From contig CAIWXQ010000020.1 of NCBI GenBank assembly GCA_903916675.1, forward strand, positions 1-64,000: a stretch of 64,000 nt of DNA, given 5' to 3'. A model generated the notes under the pieces. That model was given only the letters and a program-made list of their open reading frames with translations. It made no database searches and had not been told where the DNA came from. Numbering within the stretch: the stretch's first letter is position 1; each line of letters begins with the position of its first letter. This DNA comes from an uncultured bacterium. GTDB lineage: Bacteria; Verrucomicrobiota; Kiritimatiellia; RFP12; CAIWXQ01. Made by a program: the position numbers and the translations under genes. Shown piece after piece: positions 43,530-52,107 of this stretch.

Positions 43530-44066
43530 TCACCAGTCCTTGATCGCGTCCAGATTGAAGGACTTCACGATTGCGTCCAATTTGGCATCTGATTCCAGCG
43601 ACGTGTCGCTCAATCCAAACCGGATTTCGGTGCGGCCGACCAGAACCCAGACCCATTTGTCAGGGAAACGCTTGGCAGGAAATCCCTGGCAGGTCTTGGT
43701 GAAGGATCCGAGTTCTTGTGGGGTCATGTTGGCATAGTAGTGCACTTGTGCCCAGATATGCTGTTTCTTCTCTGCGTCGTAGGCGGCAATGTTGATGTAC
43801 ACGCCGGAAACGGTGCTGTCCGGAGTGCAATTCCAGGTAAAATCGCCATAGGATTGTTTATCGGTGGGAAGCACATCCCGGATCCGTTTCTCCATCAGCG
43901 ATTGAAGCGCTTTCTGGCGTTCCGACAGTCCAGCCATCTGCTGCATGAGGGCGGCAAACGTTTCGCCGGCGTTTACCTCTGCGGTTTTGGCCTGCGGTTT
44001 GGTGTCCTCGCCGTAGGCCATGCAGCTTGCGCAGATCAGCACGGAAATGAATGCAACCAGTCTCAT
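43530..44066 (-). CDS. Hypothetical periplasmic protein
   Basis: A 178-residue protein of no recognised family. ATG 44066, with GGAAGGG upstream, gives a signal peptide MRLVAFISVLICASCMAYG. The mature domain is mixed alpha/beta with Trp-rich strands (HIWAQVHYYANMTPQELG, KWVWVLVGRTEIRFGLSD). The frame extends to 44474, but that part overlaps the lyase gene on the other strand and looks non-coding. It is divergent from the lyase. Confidence 0.68.
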   Translation of the reverse strand: MRLVAFISVLICASCMAYGEDTKPQAKTAEVNAGETFAALMQQMAGLSERQKALQSLMEKRIRDVLPTDKQSYGDFTWNCTPDSTVSGVYINIAAYDAEKKQHIWAQVHYYANMTPQELGSFTKTCQGFPAKRFPDKWVWVLVGRTEIRFGLSDTSLESDAKLDAIVKSFNLDAIKDW

Positions 44067-44193
44067 GATGCCAACCCTTCCAGTTTGTCGGGACGCAACA
44101 GTGGGTGCATCATAACAAGATGGATCAGGGCAATGCCACGGATTTTCCCAACCGCCATTTGCCGTGTTTCCGCCTTTGCCGGGATTCGCGAAA

Positions 44194-44223
44194 TTGACGA
44201 ACGGAAGCGGTAAACGATACAGT
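44194..44223 (+). promoter_or_regulatory. Promoter of the beta-eliminating lyase gene
   Basis: TTGACG (44194-44199), 18-nt spacer, TACAGT (44218-44223); leader of about 80 nt. Confidence 0.55.
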
Positions 44224-44310
44224 ACGGGTGCATTCGTTGACTTTGTCAGGCGCAGGGTGGGTTCCCGGCGCGGGCCTAGGAAAGAAACACCACAATTGGA
44301 GCGAGGACAC

Positions 44311-45768
44311 ATGGAACAATCCCCCGTGATTAAGTTTTTTCGTGGCGAGCAGATTCCGCTCGAACTGCACAAGGTCCGCGTGGTGCAGAAGCTGAATCTG
44401 GTGCCGATCGAAGAGCGCCTGAAGGCCATCCAGGATGGCGGGTATAACACCTTCTTGCTCTCCACGCGCCACATCTATTTGGACATGCTCACGGACAGCG
44501 GCACGAACGCCATGAGCGACCGCCAGGTGGCCTCCATGCTCGTGGCCGACGACGCATATGCCGGCTCGCAGAGCTTCGACCGCATGCGCGATGCCGTGGA
44601 GCAGGTCTTTGGTACGAAATTTACAGCCCCGGTCCATCAGGGGCGCGCGGCCGAGCACATCATCTTCCAGGCCTTTGTTAAGGCGGGCGACGTGGTGCCG
44701 ATGAACTACCACTTCACCACCACCAAGGCTCATATTGAGCTGCCCGGTGGCACGATTGAGGAGATCTTCACGGACGAGGCGCTCAAGATCAGGAGTTCCT
44801 TCCCCTTCAAGGGGAATATCGACATCGCCAAGCTGCGCGGGTTGATAAAAAAGCACGGCGCGGCGAAGATCCCCTTCGTACGGATGGAGGCCTCCACCAA
44901 CTTGATCGGCGGGCAGCCGTTCTCCATGGCCAACCTGCGCGAGGTGCGCAAGGTCTGCGACGAACACAAGCTCATTCTGCTGCTCGACGCCAGCCTGATC
45001 GGCGAGAACGCCTACTTCATCAAGCAGCGCGAACCGGAGTTTCGCACGACGTCGATTAAGGACATCCTGCGCGGCATGTGCGACCTCTGCGATCTGATCT
45101 ACTTCTCGAGCCGCAAGGTCAGCTCCACGCGCGGCGGTGCCATCACCACCAATCGTCAGGACCTCTTCGACAAGGTGCGCGATCTGGTGATCCTGTTCGA
45201 GGGCTTCCTGACCTACGGCGGCATGTCTGTGCGCGAGATCGAGGCCATGGCCGTTGGCCTGATCGAGACGCAGGACGAAACCGTCATCAGCCAGTCGCCT
45301 TCGTTCATCAAGTATCTGGTCGAGAAACTCGACGCCCGCGGGATTCCGGTTATCCTGCCCGGCGGCGCGCTCGGCTGCCACGTGGACGCGCGAGGCTTCC
45401 TGCCGCACGTGCCGCAGGCCGAATATCCAGCCGGCGCGCTGGCCGCGGCCTTCTTCTTGGCCTCGGGCGTGCGCGGCATGGAGCGCGGCACCGTCTCGAG
45501 TGTGCGCGATGCCAACGGCAATGACGTCCTGGCGGACCTCGAGTTGCTGCGCTTGGCCGTGCCGCGCCGCGTCTTCACGCTCTCGCAGATCGAATATGTG
45601 GCCGACCGCATGACGTGGCTGTACGAGAACCGTAGCCTGATCGGTGGCCTCAAGTTTGCGCAGGAGCCCAAGGTGCTGCGGTTCTTCCTCGGCAAGCTCG
45701 TGCCGACTTCGCCCTGGCCGGAGAAGCTGCTTGCAAAGTTCCGCAAGGACTTCGGCGACAGCCTGTGA
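44311..45768 (+). CDS. Tyrosine phenol-lyase / tryptophanase family PLP enzyme
   Basis: A 485-residue PLP-dependent beta-eliminating lyase. PLP lysine is in SSRKVSSTRGG (about K269); HQGRAAEH, DDAYAGS (catalytic Tyr), NYHFTTT and RLAVPRRVFT are conserved. SGVRGMERG keeps the Met/Arg pair (M379/R381 of Citrobacter tyrosine phenol-lyase) that tryptophanases replace with Val/Ile, favouring tyrosine as substrate. However, the Arg of the lyase DATRC motif (R217) is Leu here (DASLIGENAYF), and the PLP loop is diverged, so the substrate is uncertain. GCGAGGA precedes ATG 44311. Confidence 0.85.
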   Translation: MEQSPVIKFFRGEQIPLELHKVRVVQKLNLVPIEERLKAIQDGGYNTFLLSTRHIYLDMLTDSGTNAMSDRQVASMLVADDAYAGSQSFDRMRDAVEQVFGTKFTAPVHQGRAAEHIIFQAFVKAGDVVPMNYHFTTTKAHIELPGGTIEEIFTDEALKIRSSFPFKGNIDIAKLRGLIKKHGAAKIPFVRMEASTNLIGGQPFSMANLREVRKVCDEHKLILLLDASLIGENAYFIKQREPEFRTTSIKDILRGMCDLCDLIYFSSRKVSSTRGGAITTNRQDLFDKVRDLVILFEGFLTYGGMSVREIEAMAVGLIETQDETVISQSPSFIKYLVEKLDARGIPVILPGGALGCHVDARGFLPHVPQAEYPAGALAAAFFLASGVRGMERGTVSSVRDANGNDVLADLELLRLAVPRRVFTLSQIEYVADRMTWLYENRSLIGGLKFAQEPKVLRFFLGKLVPTSPWPEKLLAKFRKDFGDSL

Positions 45769-45940
45769 GTTTGTGCCGCCGGGACGGTGTGTGGCTCCTG
45801 CGGAGCCCCGTTTCCGCTTGCACGCGGGGCGGGGGCGGAGAAACTGTTGACACGCGGGGCGTGAGTCACGACACTATATGCCCTGTCGCGCCGCAGGAGC
45901 GCGGTGGGTCCGCGCCTGCGGCGGCCTAGGAGATTTTCTT

Positions 45941-46567
45941 ATGAAACGCATGCTTGCTGTGTCACTGTTCTGTGTCAACTTGGCTGCCGCCCAGACGCAA
46001 CCCGTCGTCGCGGCCGCCCAACCGGCGGCGCCCGCCGCCAAGGAGACCCACGTGATCGTCGTCATCGAAACCAGTCTGGGAACCATCACGGCCGAACTCG
46101 ATCTGGCCAAAGCGCCGGTTACGGTCAGCAACTTCCTTGCCTATGTGGATGACAAGTTCTACGACGGCACGATCTTCCACCGCGTCATCAAGGGATTCAT
46201 GGTCCAGGGCGGTGGCTTCACCGCCGGTATGAAACAGAAGCCCACCAAGGCGCCGATCAAGAACGAGGCGGACAACGGGCTCACGAACGACCGTGGCACG
46301 CTGGCCATGGCCCGCACCATGGTGGTCGATAGCGCCACCAGCCAGTTTTTCATCAACCACGGCGAGCGCAACGGATTTCTGAACCACCGTGACAAGACCA
46401 CGCAGGGGTACGGCTACACCGTGTTCGGCAAGGTGACCTCCGGCATGGACGTGGTGGATAAGATCGCCGCTGTGGAGACCGGGCAGGCCGGGCCGTTCGG
46501 CGACGTGCCGCAGACGCCGGTAGAGATCAAGTCCATCCGGCGCCAGACTGCCACGCCATCGAAATAA
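45941..46567 (+). CDS. Periplasmic cyclophilin-type peptidyl-prolyl isomerase
   Basis: A 208-residue exported PPIase. ATG 45941 follows TAGGAGA (45927-45933) and opens a signal peptide ending near LAAAQ. After an Ala/Pro linker, the cyclophilin domain shows [19 protein letters not shown] (catalytic Arg), [17 protein letters not shown] and [18 protein letters not shown], all typical. It would assist folding of exported proteins, such as the outer-membrane barrels in this window. Confidence 0.95.
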   Translation: MKRMLAVSLFCVNLAAAQTQPVVAAAQPAAPAAKETHVIVVIETSLGTITAELDLAKAPVTVSNFLAYVDDKFYDGTIFHRVIKGFMVQGGGFTAGMKQKPTKAPIKNEADNGLTNDRGTLAMARTMVVDSATSQFFINHGERNGFLNHRDKTTQGYGYTVFGKVTSGMDVVDKIAAVETGQAGPFGDVPQTPVEIKSIRRQTATPSK

Positions 46568-46607
46568 CCCCTTTCGGCTTACTGTCACACCGTCGGACGT
46601 CCCAATG

Positions 46608-46639
46608 GTCCGACCGTCTCACTGTCCGACTGCCTGACT
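46608..46639. repeat. Octamer microrepeat upstream of parE
   Basis: Four 8-nt units: GTCCGACC, GTCTCACT, GTCCGACT, GCCTGACT, ending 9 nt before the parE ATG, which lacks a Shine-Dalgarno sequence. Confidence 0.65.
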
Positions 46640-46648
46640 GATCACCCC

Positions 46649-48484
46649 ATGCCCACCCCCGCCCAGCACCAGTACGACGAAAGCAAGATCAAGACGCTCT
46701 CCTCGGTGGAGCACATCCGCCAGCGCACCGGCATGTACATTGGCCGGAAGGGCGACGGCGGCCAGTACGAGGACGGCATTTACATCCTGCTGAAGGAAGT
46801 CATCGACAATGCCGTGGACGAGTTCATCATGGGCCACGGCAAGAAGGTGGACATCGCAGTTGACTACGCCTCCGGCGAGGCTTCCGTCCGTGACTACGGC
46901 CGCGGCATCCCGCTGGGAAAGATCGTGGAGTGCGTCTCGCAGATCAACACCGGCGCCAAGTACAACGACGAGGTTTTCCAGTTCAGCGTTGGCCTGAACG
47001 GCGTGGGTACCAAGGCGGTCAACGCCCTTTCGGCCCGCTTCCTGGTGCGCGCCATCCGCGACGGTGAGTTTGCCGAGGCGCTCTTTGAGAGCGGCAAGCT
47101 CAAGAAGGAGAAGCGCGGCAAGGCGCCGGACGAACGCGACGGCACGCTGGTGCAGTTCACGCCCGACCCGGCCATCTTTCTCAAGTACCGTTTCCAGGAA
47201 GAGCATGTCCAGCGCCGGCTGCGCATGTACGCCTACCTGAACGCCGGGCTGACGCTGAACTGCAACGGCACGCCGATCGTCTCCGAGAACGGCCTGCTCG
47301 ACCTGATCCATGACGAGGCCCAGTTCGAGAAGCTCTACCAGCCGTTCCACTGCCGTTCCAAGACCCTTGAGCTAGCCTTTACCCACACCAACCGCTTCAG
47401 CGAGGACTACTATTCGTTCGTCAACGGCCAGTTCACCAACGACGGCGGTACGCACCTGAGCGCCTTCAAGGAGGGGCTGGTCAAGGCGGTCAACGAGTTC
47501 GCGAAGAACAAGAAGTTCGAGGGCGACGACATTCGCGAGGGGCTGATCGGCGCCGTGGCGATCCGCCTGAAGGACCCGGTCTTCGAGTCGCAGACCAAGA
47601 ACAAGCTCGGCAACCAGGAGATCCGCTCCGACCTGGTGGCGGAGATCAAGCGCGTGGTGGAGGAGATGCTCCACCGCGAGCCGCAGGAAGCCGCCAAGCT
47701 TCTGACCAAGATAGAGGAGACCAGCACGCTGCGCGCCGAGCTTAACTCGGTCAAAAAGCTGGCCCGTGAGCGCTCCAAGGCCGTCAGCGTGCGCGTGCCG
47801 CAGCTCAAGGACTGCAAGCGCCACCTGAACAAGCTGCGTGGCGTCGGGCTCGACTCCATGATCTTTATTGTCGAGGGACAGTCCGCCGCCGGCTCGCTGG
47901 TGAGCTGCCGCGACGTGGCCACGCAGGCCATCTTCACGCTCAAGGGGAAGCCGCTCAACGTCTGCGATTGCAGGCGCGACCAGCTCTACAAGAACGTTGA
48001 GATCTACAACCTGATGTGCAGCCTCGACATCGAGCAGAACGTGGACAACCTCCGCTATCAGAAGGTGATCCTGGCGACCGACGCCGATGTGGACGGCCTG
48101 CACATCCGCAACCTGATGATCACCCTCTTCGTGCGCTATTTCGACCGCGTCGTGAAGGAGGGGCACCTCTACATCCTCGAGACGCCGCTTTTCCGCGTGC
48201 GCACCAAGAAGGAGACGATTTACTGCTACAGCGAGGCGGAGCGCACCGCCGCCGTCGGCCGCCTCGGTGCTGCCAACGAGATCACGCGCTTCAAGGGGCT
48301 GGGCGAGATATCGCCCAAAGAGTTCGAGGACTTTATCGGCGCAAACATACGCCTGACCCCCGTGGACATGGCGCAGGACTACGGCGTGCCGGAGACGATC
48401 GAGTTCTACATGGGCCGCAACACCCCGGAGCGGCGGCAGTACATCATGGACAATCTGGTCATCAGCGAGGACGTGCTGGCGTGA
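46649..48484 (+). CDS. parE: Type IIA topoisomerase ATPase subunit (ParE/GyrB-like)
   Basis: A 611-residue GHKL-ATPase subunit. EVIDNAVDEF and the GLNGVGTKAVNAL loop form the ATP site; the transducer and TOPRIM domains follow, with FIVEGQSAAGS and DADVDGLHIRNLMITLF (metal-binding acidic residues). The length and the missing insertion favour topoisomerase IV ParE over GyrB. Its stop overlaps the next gene as GTGA, so both subunits are coupled. It would decatenate chromosomes with ParC. Confidence 0.95.
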   Translation: MPTPAQHQYDESKIKTLSSVEHIRQRTGMYIGRKGDGGQYEDGIYILLKEVIDNAVDEFIMGHGKKVDIAVDYASGEASVRDYGRGIPLGKIVECVSQINTGAKYNDEVFQFSVGLNGVGTKAVNALSARFLVRAIRDGEFAEALFESGKLKKEKRGKAPDERDGTLVQFTPDPAIFLKYRFQEEHVQRRLRMYAYLNAGLTLNCNGTPIVSENGLLDLIHDEAQFEKLYQPFHCRSKTLELAFTHTNRFSEDYYSFVNGQFTNDGGTHLSAFKEGLVKAVNEFAKNKKFEGDDIREGLIGAVAIRLKDPVFESQTKNKLGNQEIRSDLVAEIKRVVEEMLHREPQEAAKLLTKIEETSTLRAELNSVKKLARERSKAVSVRVPQLKDCKRHLNKLRGVGLDSMIFIVEGQSAAGSLVSCRDVATQAIFTLKGKPLNVCDCRRDQLYKNVEIYNLMCSLDIEQNVDNLRYQKVILATDADVDGLHIRNLMITLFVRYFDRVVKEGHLYILETPLFRVRTKKETIYCYSEAERTAAVGRLGAANEITRFKGLGEISPKEFEDFIGANIRLTPVDMAQDYGVPETIEFYMGRNTPERRQYIMDNLVISEDVLA

Positions 48485-50760
48485 GCAAGCCGAACAGGAA
48501 AGCCGCCCCGAAATCCGATCTCTCCCTTCCGCCCGTGCAGGTGACGCAGGAGATGCTTTTCGATCTGCCGGCAGATGCGGCCAAAGGCGGCGCGCGGGGC
48601 GCGGGGAAACGGAGCGCGGAGCGCGGAGCGCGGAGCGTGGAATCCGCAACGGCGAAGCCCGCCGCGGTGCCGCCGAAGCCTCTTCCGCCTCATGCTTCTC
48701 CGCCCCCCGAGACACCTGCCAGGCGTCCGAAGGCCACTCCGGCAACGCCGACAATTGCTCTGCCCGTGGTCGCGGACGAGGCGCCGCCGTCAGGGCACTA
48801 CGTGAACCCCAGCGCGCGCGGCCCGCTCAGCCGGCTGATGGACGGCAACTTTCTGCAGTTTGCATCCTACACCATCTGCCATCGCGCCATCCCTACGGTC
48901 GAGGATGGCCTCAAGCCCGTGCAGCGCCGCATCCTGCACTCGCTCTACGAAAAGGACGACGGCCGTTTCATCAAGGTCGCCAGCGTGGTCGGGCACGCCA
49001 TGCAGTACCACCCGCACGGCGACGCCTCCATCGCCGACGCGCTCGTCAACCTCACCAACAAGCGCTACCTGATCGAGGGGCAGGGGAACTTCGGCAACAT
49101 CTACACCGGCGACCCAGCCGCAGCTTCGCGCTACATCGAGTGCCGCCTGACGAAGCTGGCGCGTCAGGAGATTTTCAACCCCAAGACCACGCGCTTCATC
49201 AAGAGCTACGACGGCCGCAATGACGAACCCCTGCTCCTCCCGTGCAAGCTGCCGCTGCTGCTGATGCTCGGTGCGGACGGCATCGCCGTGGGGCTCTCCA
49301 CCGCGTTGCTGCCGCACAACTTCATCGAGCTGCTCGAGGCGCAGGTCGCCATCATCCGCAAGGAAGCATTCAAGGTGCTGCCGGACTTCCTGACCGGCGG
49401 TCAGATGGATGTGAGCGAATACGACGACGGCACCGGCCGCATCAAGGTGCGCGCCCGCCTCGTGCCGCGCCAGAACAACCGCTTGGCAATCACTGAGCTG
49501 CCGTTCGGTCAGACGACCGAGTCGCTGGTGGAATCCATCGAGGAGGCCATCCGCAAGAAGAAGGTGCCGGTCCGGCAGATCAACGACTTTACCGCCGAGA
49601 AGGTCGAGATCGAACTGGTGCTCACCCCCGGCGCATCGCAGGAGGCGGCCACCAGGGCGCTCTTTGCGTTCACCAACTGCGAGATGGCGATCAGCAGCCG
49701 GCCGGTAGTGCTGTTCGAGAACCGGCCGCGTGAGATGGCGATTTCCGAGATCCTGAAGCGCAACACCGACCAACTCCTTCAACTCCTGAAGCAGGAACTG
49801 GAGATCCGGCAGGGCGAACTGCAGGAGGAGATGCACCACAAGACGCTCGAGCAGATTTTTGTCGAGGAGCGCATCTACAAGCGCATCGAGGAGTGCCGGA
49901 CGCACGAGCTGGTCCAGCAGGCCGTGCAGGACGGGTTCAAGCCGTTCCGCCGGCGCCTGGAGCGCGACGTGACGGGCGACGACATCGAGCGCCTCCTCAG
50001 GATCCCGATCCGCCGCATCTCGCTTTACGACATCAACAAGAACCGCGAGGAGATCGGCAACATCAAGGCCGAACTCCTGCAGATCGCCGAGAACCTCAAG
50101 GGGCTGCGCGGCTACGCCGTCAAGTATCTGAAGCGCCTGATCAAGGAATACCAGGACCTCTTTCCGCGCCGCACCACGCGCGCCACCTTCGGCGAGATCG
50201 AGATCCGCAGCCTTACGGCCACGGAGCTCACCATCAAAATCGACCGCGAAGGCGGTTATATCGGCCACGACATCCGCGGCGGGGAAACGCTCTTCCAGTG
50301 CTCTTCGCTCGACAAGATCATAGTCTGCTGGGAGGACGGCCGCTACAAGATGCTGCCGCCGCCGGATAAGTTCTTCGTTGATCAGAACCACATCTACATC
50401 GCGCGCTTCGACCGCGACCGGCAGATGACCTGCGTCTACACGCAGAAGGACCACGGCTTCACCTATCTCAAGCGCTTCACGTTCGGCGGCGCCATCCAGA
50501 ACAAGGAGTACCGCTTGGCGCCGGATAACAGCGAGGTGCGGCTGTTGGTCGAGGGGACGCCCGAGACGCTCTACGTCAGGTACCGGCCGGCCAAGAGCCA
50601 GCGCATCCACCACCAGCTCTTTACGCCGTCCGAAGCGATCGTCAAGGGGGTTGCCGCGCGCGGCATCCAGATGACATCCAAGGGGATATCCCGCCTCGAC
50701 ACCCAGAAGCCGAAAGGGTGGGAAGACGATGCAGAGAGCCCCCGGGGCGTGCTGCTGTAG
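48481..50760 (+). CDS. parC: Type IIA topoisomerase DNA-cleaving subunit (ParC/GyrA-like)
   Basis: A 759-residue subunit starting at GTG 48481 within the parE stop. The first 100 residues are a low-complexity Ala/Pro/Arg/Lys extension, partly encoded by a 7-nt tandem repeat. The winged-helix domain begins at PLSRLMDGNFLQFASYTI; the catalytic Tyr is in AAASRYIECRL (about 218), preceded by YHPHGDASI. A long coiled coil (KQELEIRQGELQEEMHHK) and a short C-terminal domain follow. The C-terminal DNA-wrapping domain is reduced, as in ParC. Confidence 0.95.
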   Translation: MSKPNRKAAPKSDLSLPPVQVTQEMLFDLPADAAKGGARGAGKRSAERGARSVESATAKPAAVPPKPLPPHASPPPETPARRPKATPATPTIALPVVADEAPPSGHYVNPSARGPLSRLMDGNFLQFASYTICHRAIPTVEDGLKPVQRRILHSLYEKDDGRFIKVASVVGHAMQYHPHGDASIADALVNLTNKRYLIEGQGNFGNIYTGDPAAASRYIECRLTKLARQEIFNPKTTRFIKSYDGRNDEPLLLPCKLPLLLMLGADGIAVGLSTALLPHNFIELLEAQVAIIRKEAFKVLPDFLTGGQMDVSEYDDGTGRIKVRARLVPRQNNRLAITELPFGQTTESLVESIEEAIRKKKVPVRQINDFTAEKVEIELVLTPGASQEAATRALFAFTNCEMAISSRPVVLFENRPREMAISEILKRNTDQLLQLLKQELEIRQGELQEEMHHKTLEQIFVEERIYKRIEECRTHELVQQAVQDGFKPFRRRLERDVTGDDIERLLRIPIRRISLYDINKNREEIGNIKAELLQIAENLKGLRGYAVKYLKRLIKEYQDLFPRRTTRATFGEIEIRSLTATELTIKIDREGGYIGHDIRGGETLFQCSSLDKIIVCWEDGRYKMLPPPDKFFVDQNHIYIARFDRDRQMTCVYTQKDHGFTYLKRFTFGGAIQNKEYRLAPDNSEVRLLVEGTPETLYVRYRPAKSQRIHHQLFTPSEAIVKGVAARGIQMTSKGISRLDTQKPKGWEDDAESPRGVLL
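48611..48638. repeat. Heptamer repeat inside parC coding sequence
   Basis: Four tandem GGAGCGC units (the last GGAGCGT) encode part of the Arg/Ala/Glu-rich N-terminal extension. Seven nt is not a multiple of three, so gain or loss of one unit would shift the frame. Confidence 0.85.
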
Positions 50761-50781
50761 CGACCGTCGGCGGTCATCCCG

Positions 50782-51684
50782 ATGACGAGTGCACAACTAC
50801 AGGGAATCGGCTTCGGGTTGGGGACGGCAGTCTGCCAGTCCGTGTACTACCTGTTCACGCGGCGATTTGTGCTTTGTTCCGGCCAGACGCCGCTGCAGTT
50901 GTTGGTGGTCTCGCACGTGCTCATGGGTTTGTTTTCCGCAGTACTGCTGCTGGTGCTGCGCCCGCTGTGGCTGCCGTCGTGGGGCGACGTTGCCCTGATT
51001 CTGGCGGGCTCCATCAGCTATCTGGCGGGTCAGCTTGCGCTGGCCCGGGTGCTGCGGGACGAGTCGTCATCCCGCATTACGCCGCTGCTGGGATCCAAAA
51101 TCATCGTGCTGGCCCTTTTGAGCGCCCTCTGCCTGCAGCAGCACCTCCTTCCTGCGCAATGGCTGGCGGTCCTGCTCAGCGCCGGCGCGGCCTGGCTGTT
51201 GAACGAAAGTGGCGGGCGCATGCCGGCGACCCTGCTGGTGCTGGTGTCGGCTGCGGTTCTCGGCTACTGCCTGTCGGACCTGTCCGTCGGGGTAATCCTG
51301 CAACAACTGCCGGCGGACGGGCCTCCGCGGGGGTTGCTGGTTGCGGCAATGTTCTATCTGATGAGCGGTATTGTCGTGCTGCCGTTTGTGTTCCGGCGCG
51401 AGGCACACGTGGGCCGGATCTGGGCGCTGGCCTTGCCGTGTGCCCTGACGTGGTTCGCCGCCATGTGCCTGCTCTGCGCCTGCTTTGCGTGCATCGGCGT
51501 GGTGTTCGGCAACATCGTGCAGGCCACACGCGGCTTGATCGCCGTTGTTCTTGGTTGGGCTGTTGCCCGCATCGGGTTTACCCATCTCGAGGTGCATGTT
51601 TCGCGCCGTGTCTTCTGGCGACGCATCGCGGGTGCCGTGCTGATGCTGCTGGCTGTCGCGCTCTACCTCTGCGCGCGGGCTTGA
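50782..51684 (+). CDS. EamA-type (DMT superfamily) transporter
   Basis: A 300-residue membrane protein with ten predicted helices arranged as two EamA-like halves (first about 10-140, second about 150-295), typical for drug/metabolite exporters. The first half holds SISYLAGQLALARVL and SRITPLLGSKIIVLALLSAL; the second ends in RRVFWRRIAGAVLMLLAVALYL. It starts 21 nt after parC. The substrate is unknown. Confidence 0.82.
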   Translation: MTSAQLQGIGFGLGTAVCQSVYYLFTRRFVLCSGQTPLQLLVVSHVLMGLFSAVLLLVLRPLWLPSWGDVALILAGSISYLAGQLALARVLRDESSSRITPLLGSKIIVLALLSALCLQQHLLPAQWLAVLLSAGAAWLLNESGGRMPATLLVLVSAAVLGYCLSDLSVGVILQQLPADGPPRGLLVAAMFYLMSGIVVLPFVFRREAHVGRIWALALPCALTWFAAMCLLCACFACIGVVFGNIVQATRGLIAVVLGWAVARIGFTHLEVHVSRRVFWRRIAGAVLMLLAVALYLCARA

Positions 51685-51709
51685 GCGCCGCGCGCGGGAT
51701 GGTTATAGT
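51681..51709 (+). promoter_or_regulatory. Leaderless promoter of the DUF493 gene
   Basis: TTGAGC (51681-51686), 17-nt spacer, TATAGT (51704-51709), then only 6 nt to ATG 51716. Expected start of transcription falls on the start codon. Confidence 0.6.
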
Positions 51710-51715
51710 GGCTCC

Positions 51716-52018
51716 ATGCAGCCGCATGCCAGCAATCCCGGGAGCCACGCAGACGGCTGGGGCACGCACGATCCGGCTGCCATCTACCCGGCGGAGTGCC
51801 ATTTTCGCGTGATCGTGGCAGGGGACTTTGCCGCCGAGGCGGAGTTGCGGCAGGCGCTGGCCGCGAGCGAGGTCACATCGCCGCTGGCGTCCGCACGCCA
51901 TTCGGCGGGCGGCAGATTCCATTCACTGCAGGTGACGGTGCGCGTGAAGGATCGCGCGGAACTGGTGCGGCTCGACCGCGACCTGCGCGCCGTGGCCGGT
52001 GTGCGGATGGTGTTGTAG
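51716..52018 (+). CDS. DUF493 (YbeD-like) family protein
   Basis: A 100-residue cytoplasmic protein. After a variable N-terminus, YPAECHFRVIVAGD, SARHSAGGRFHSLQVTVRVKDRAELVRLDRDLRAVAGVRMVL matches the ACT-like fold of the DUF493/YbeD family, small proteins of unknown (possibly regulatory) role. No ribosome-binding site is present; the promoter overlaps the start as described above. Confidence 0.82.
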   Translation: MQPHASNPGSHADGWGTHDPAAIYPAECHFRVIVAGDFAAEAELRQALAASEVTSPLASARHSAGGRFHSLQVTVRVKDRAELVRLDRDLRAVAGVRMVL

Positions 52019-52107
52019 GGGGAAATTCAGGAGTTCAGGAATCCAGAATGGGAGATGCCGGGTACGGCGGTCGATGATTCTGAATTTCTGTGCCCCACGT
52101 TTTTAGC

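Noticed and set aside
44067-44474. Long N-terminal extension of the periplasmic protein on the minus strand
   Set aside because: It runs antisense through the lyase gene start. A signal peptide and ribosome-binding site occur at 44066.
45846-45880. TTGACA near 45846 followed by TATAT as a promoter of the cyclophilin gene
   Set aside because: Spacing between the boxes is about 20-22 nt, and no good -10 sits at 16-18 nt.
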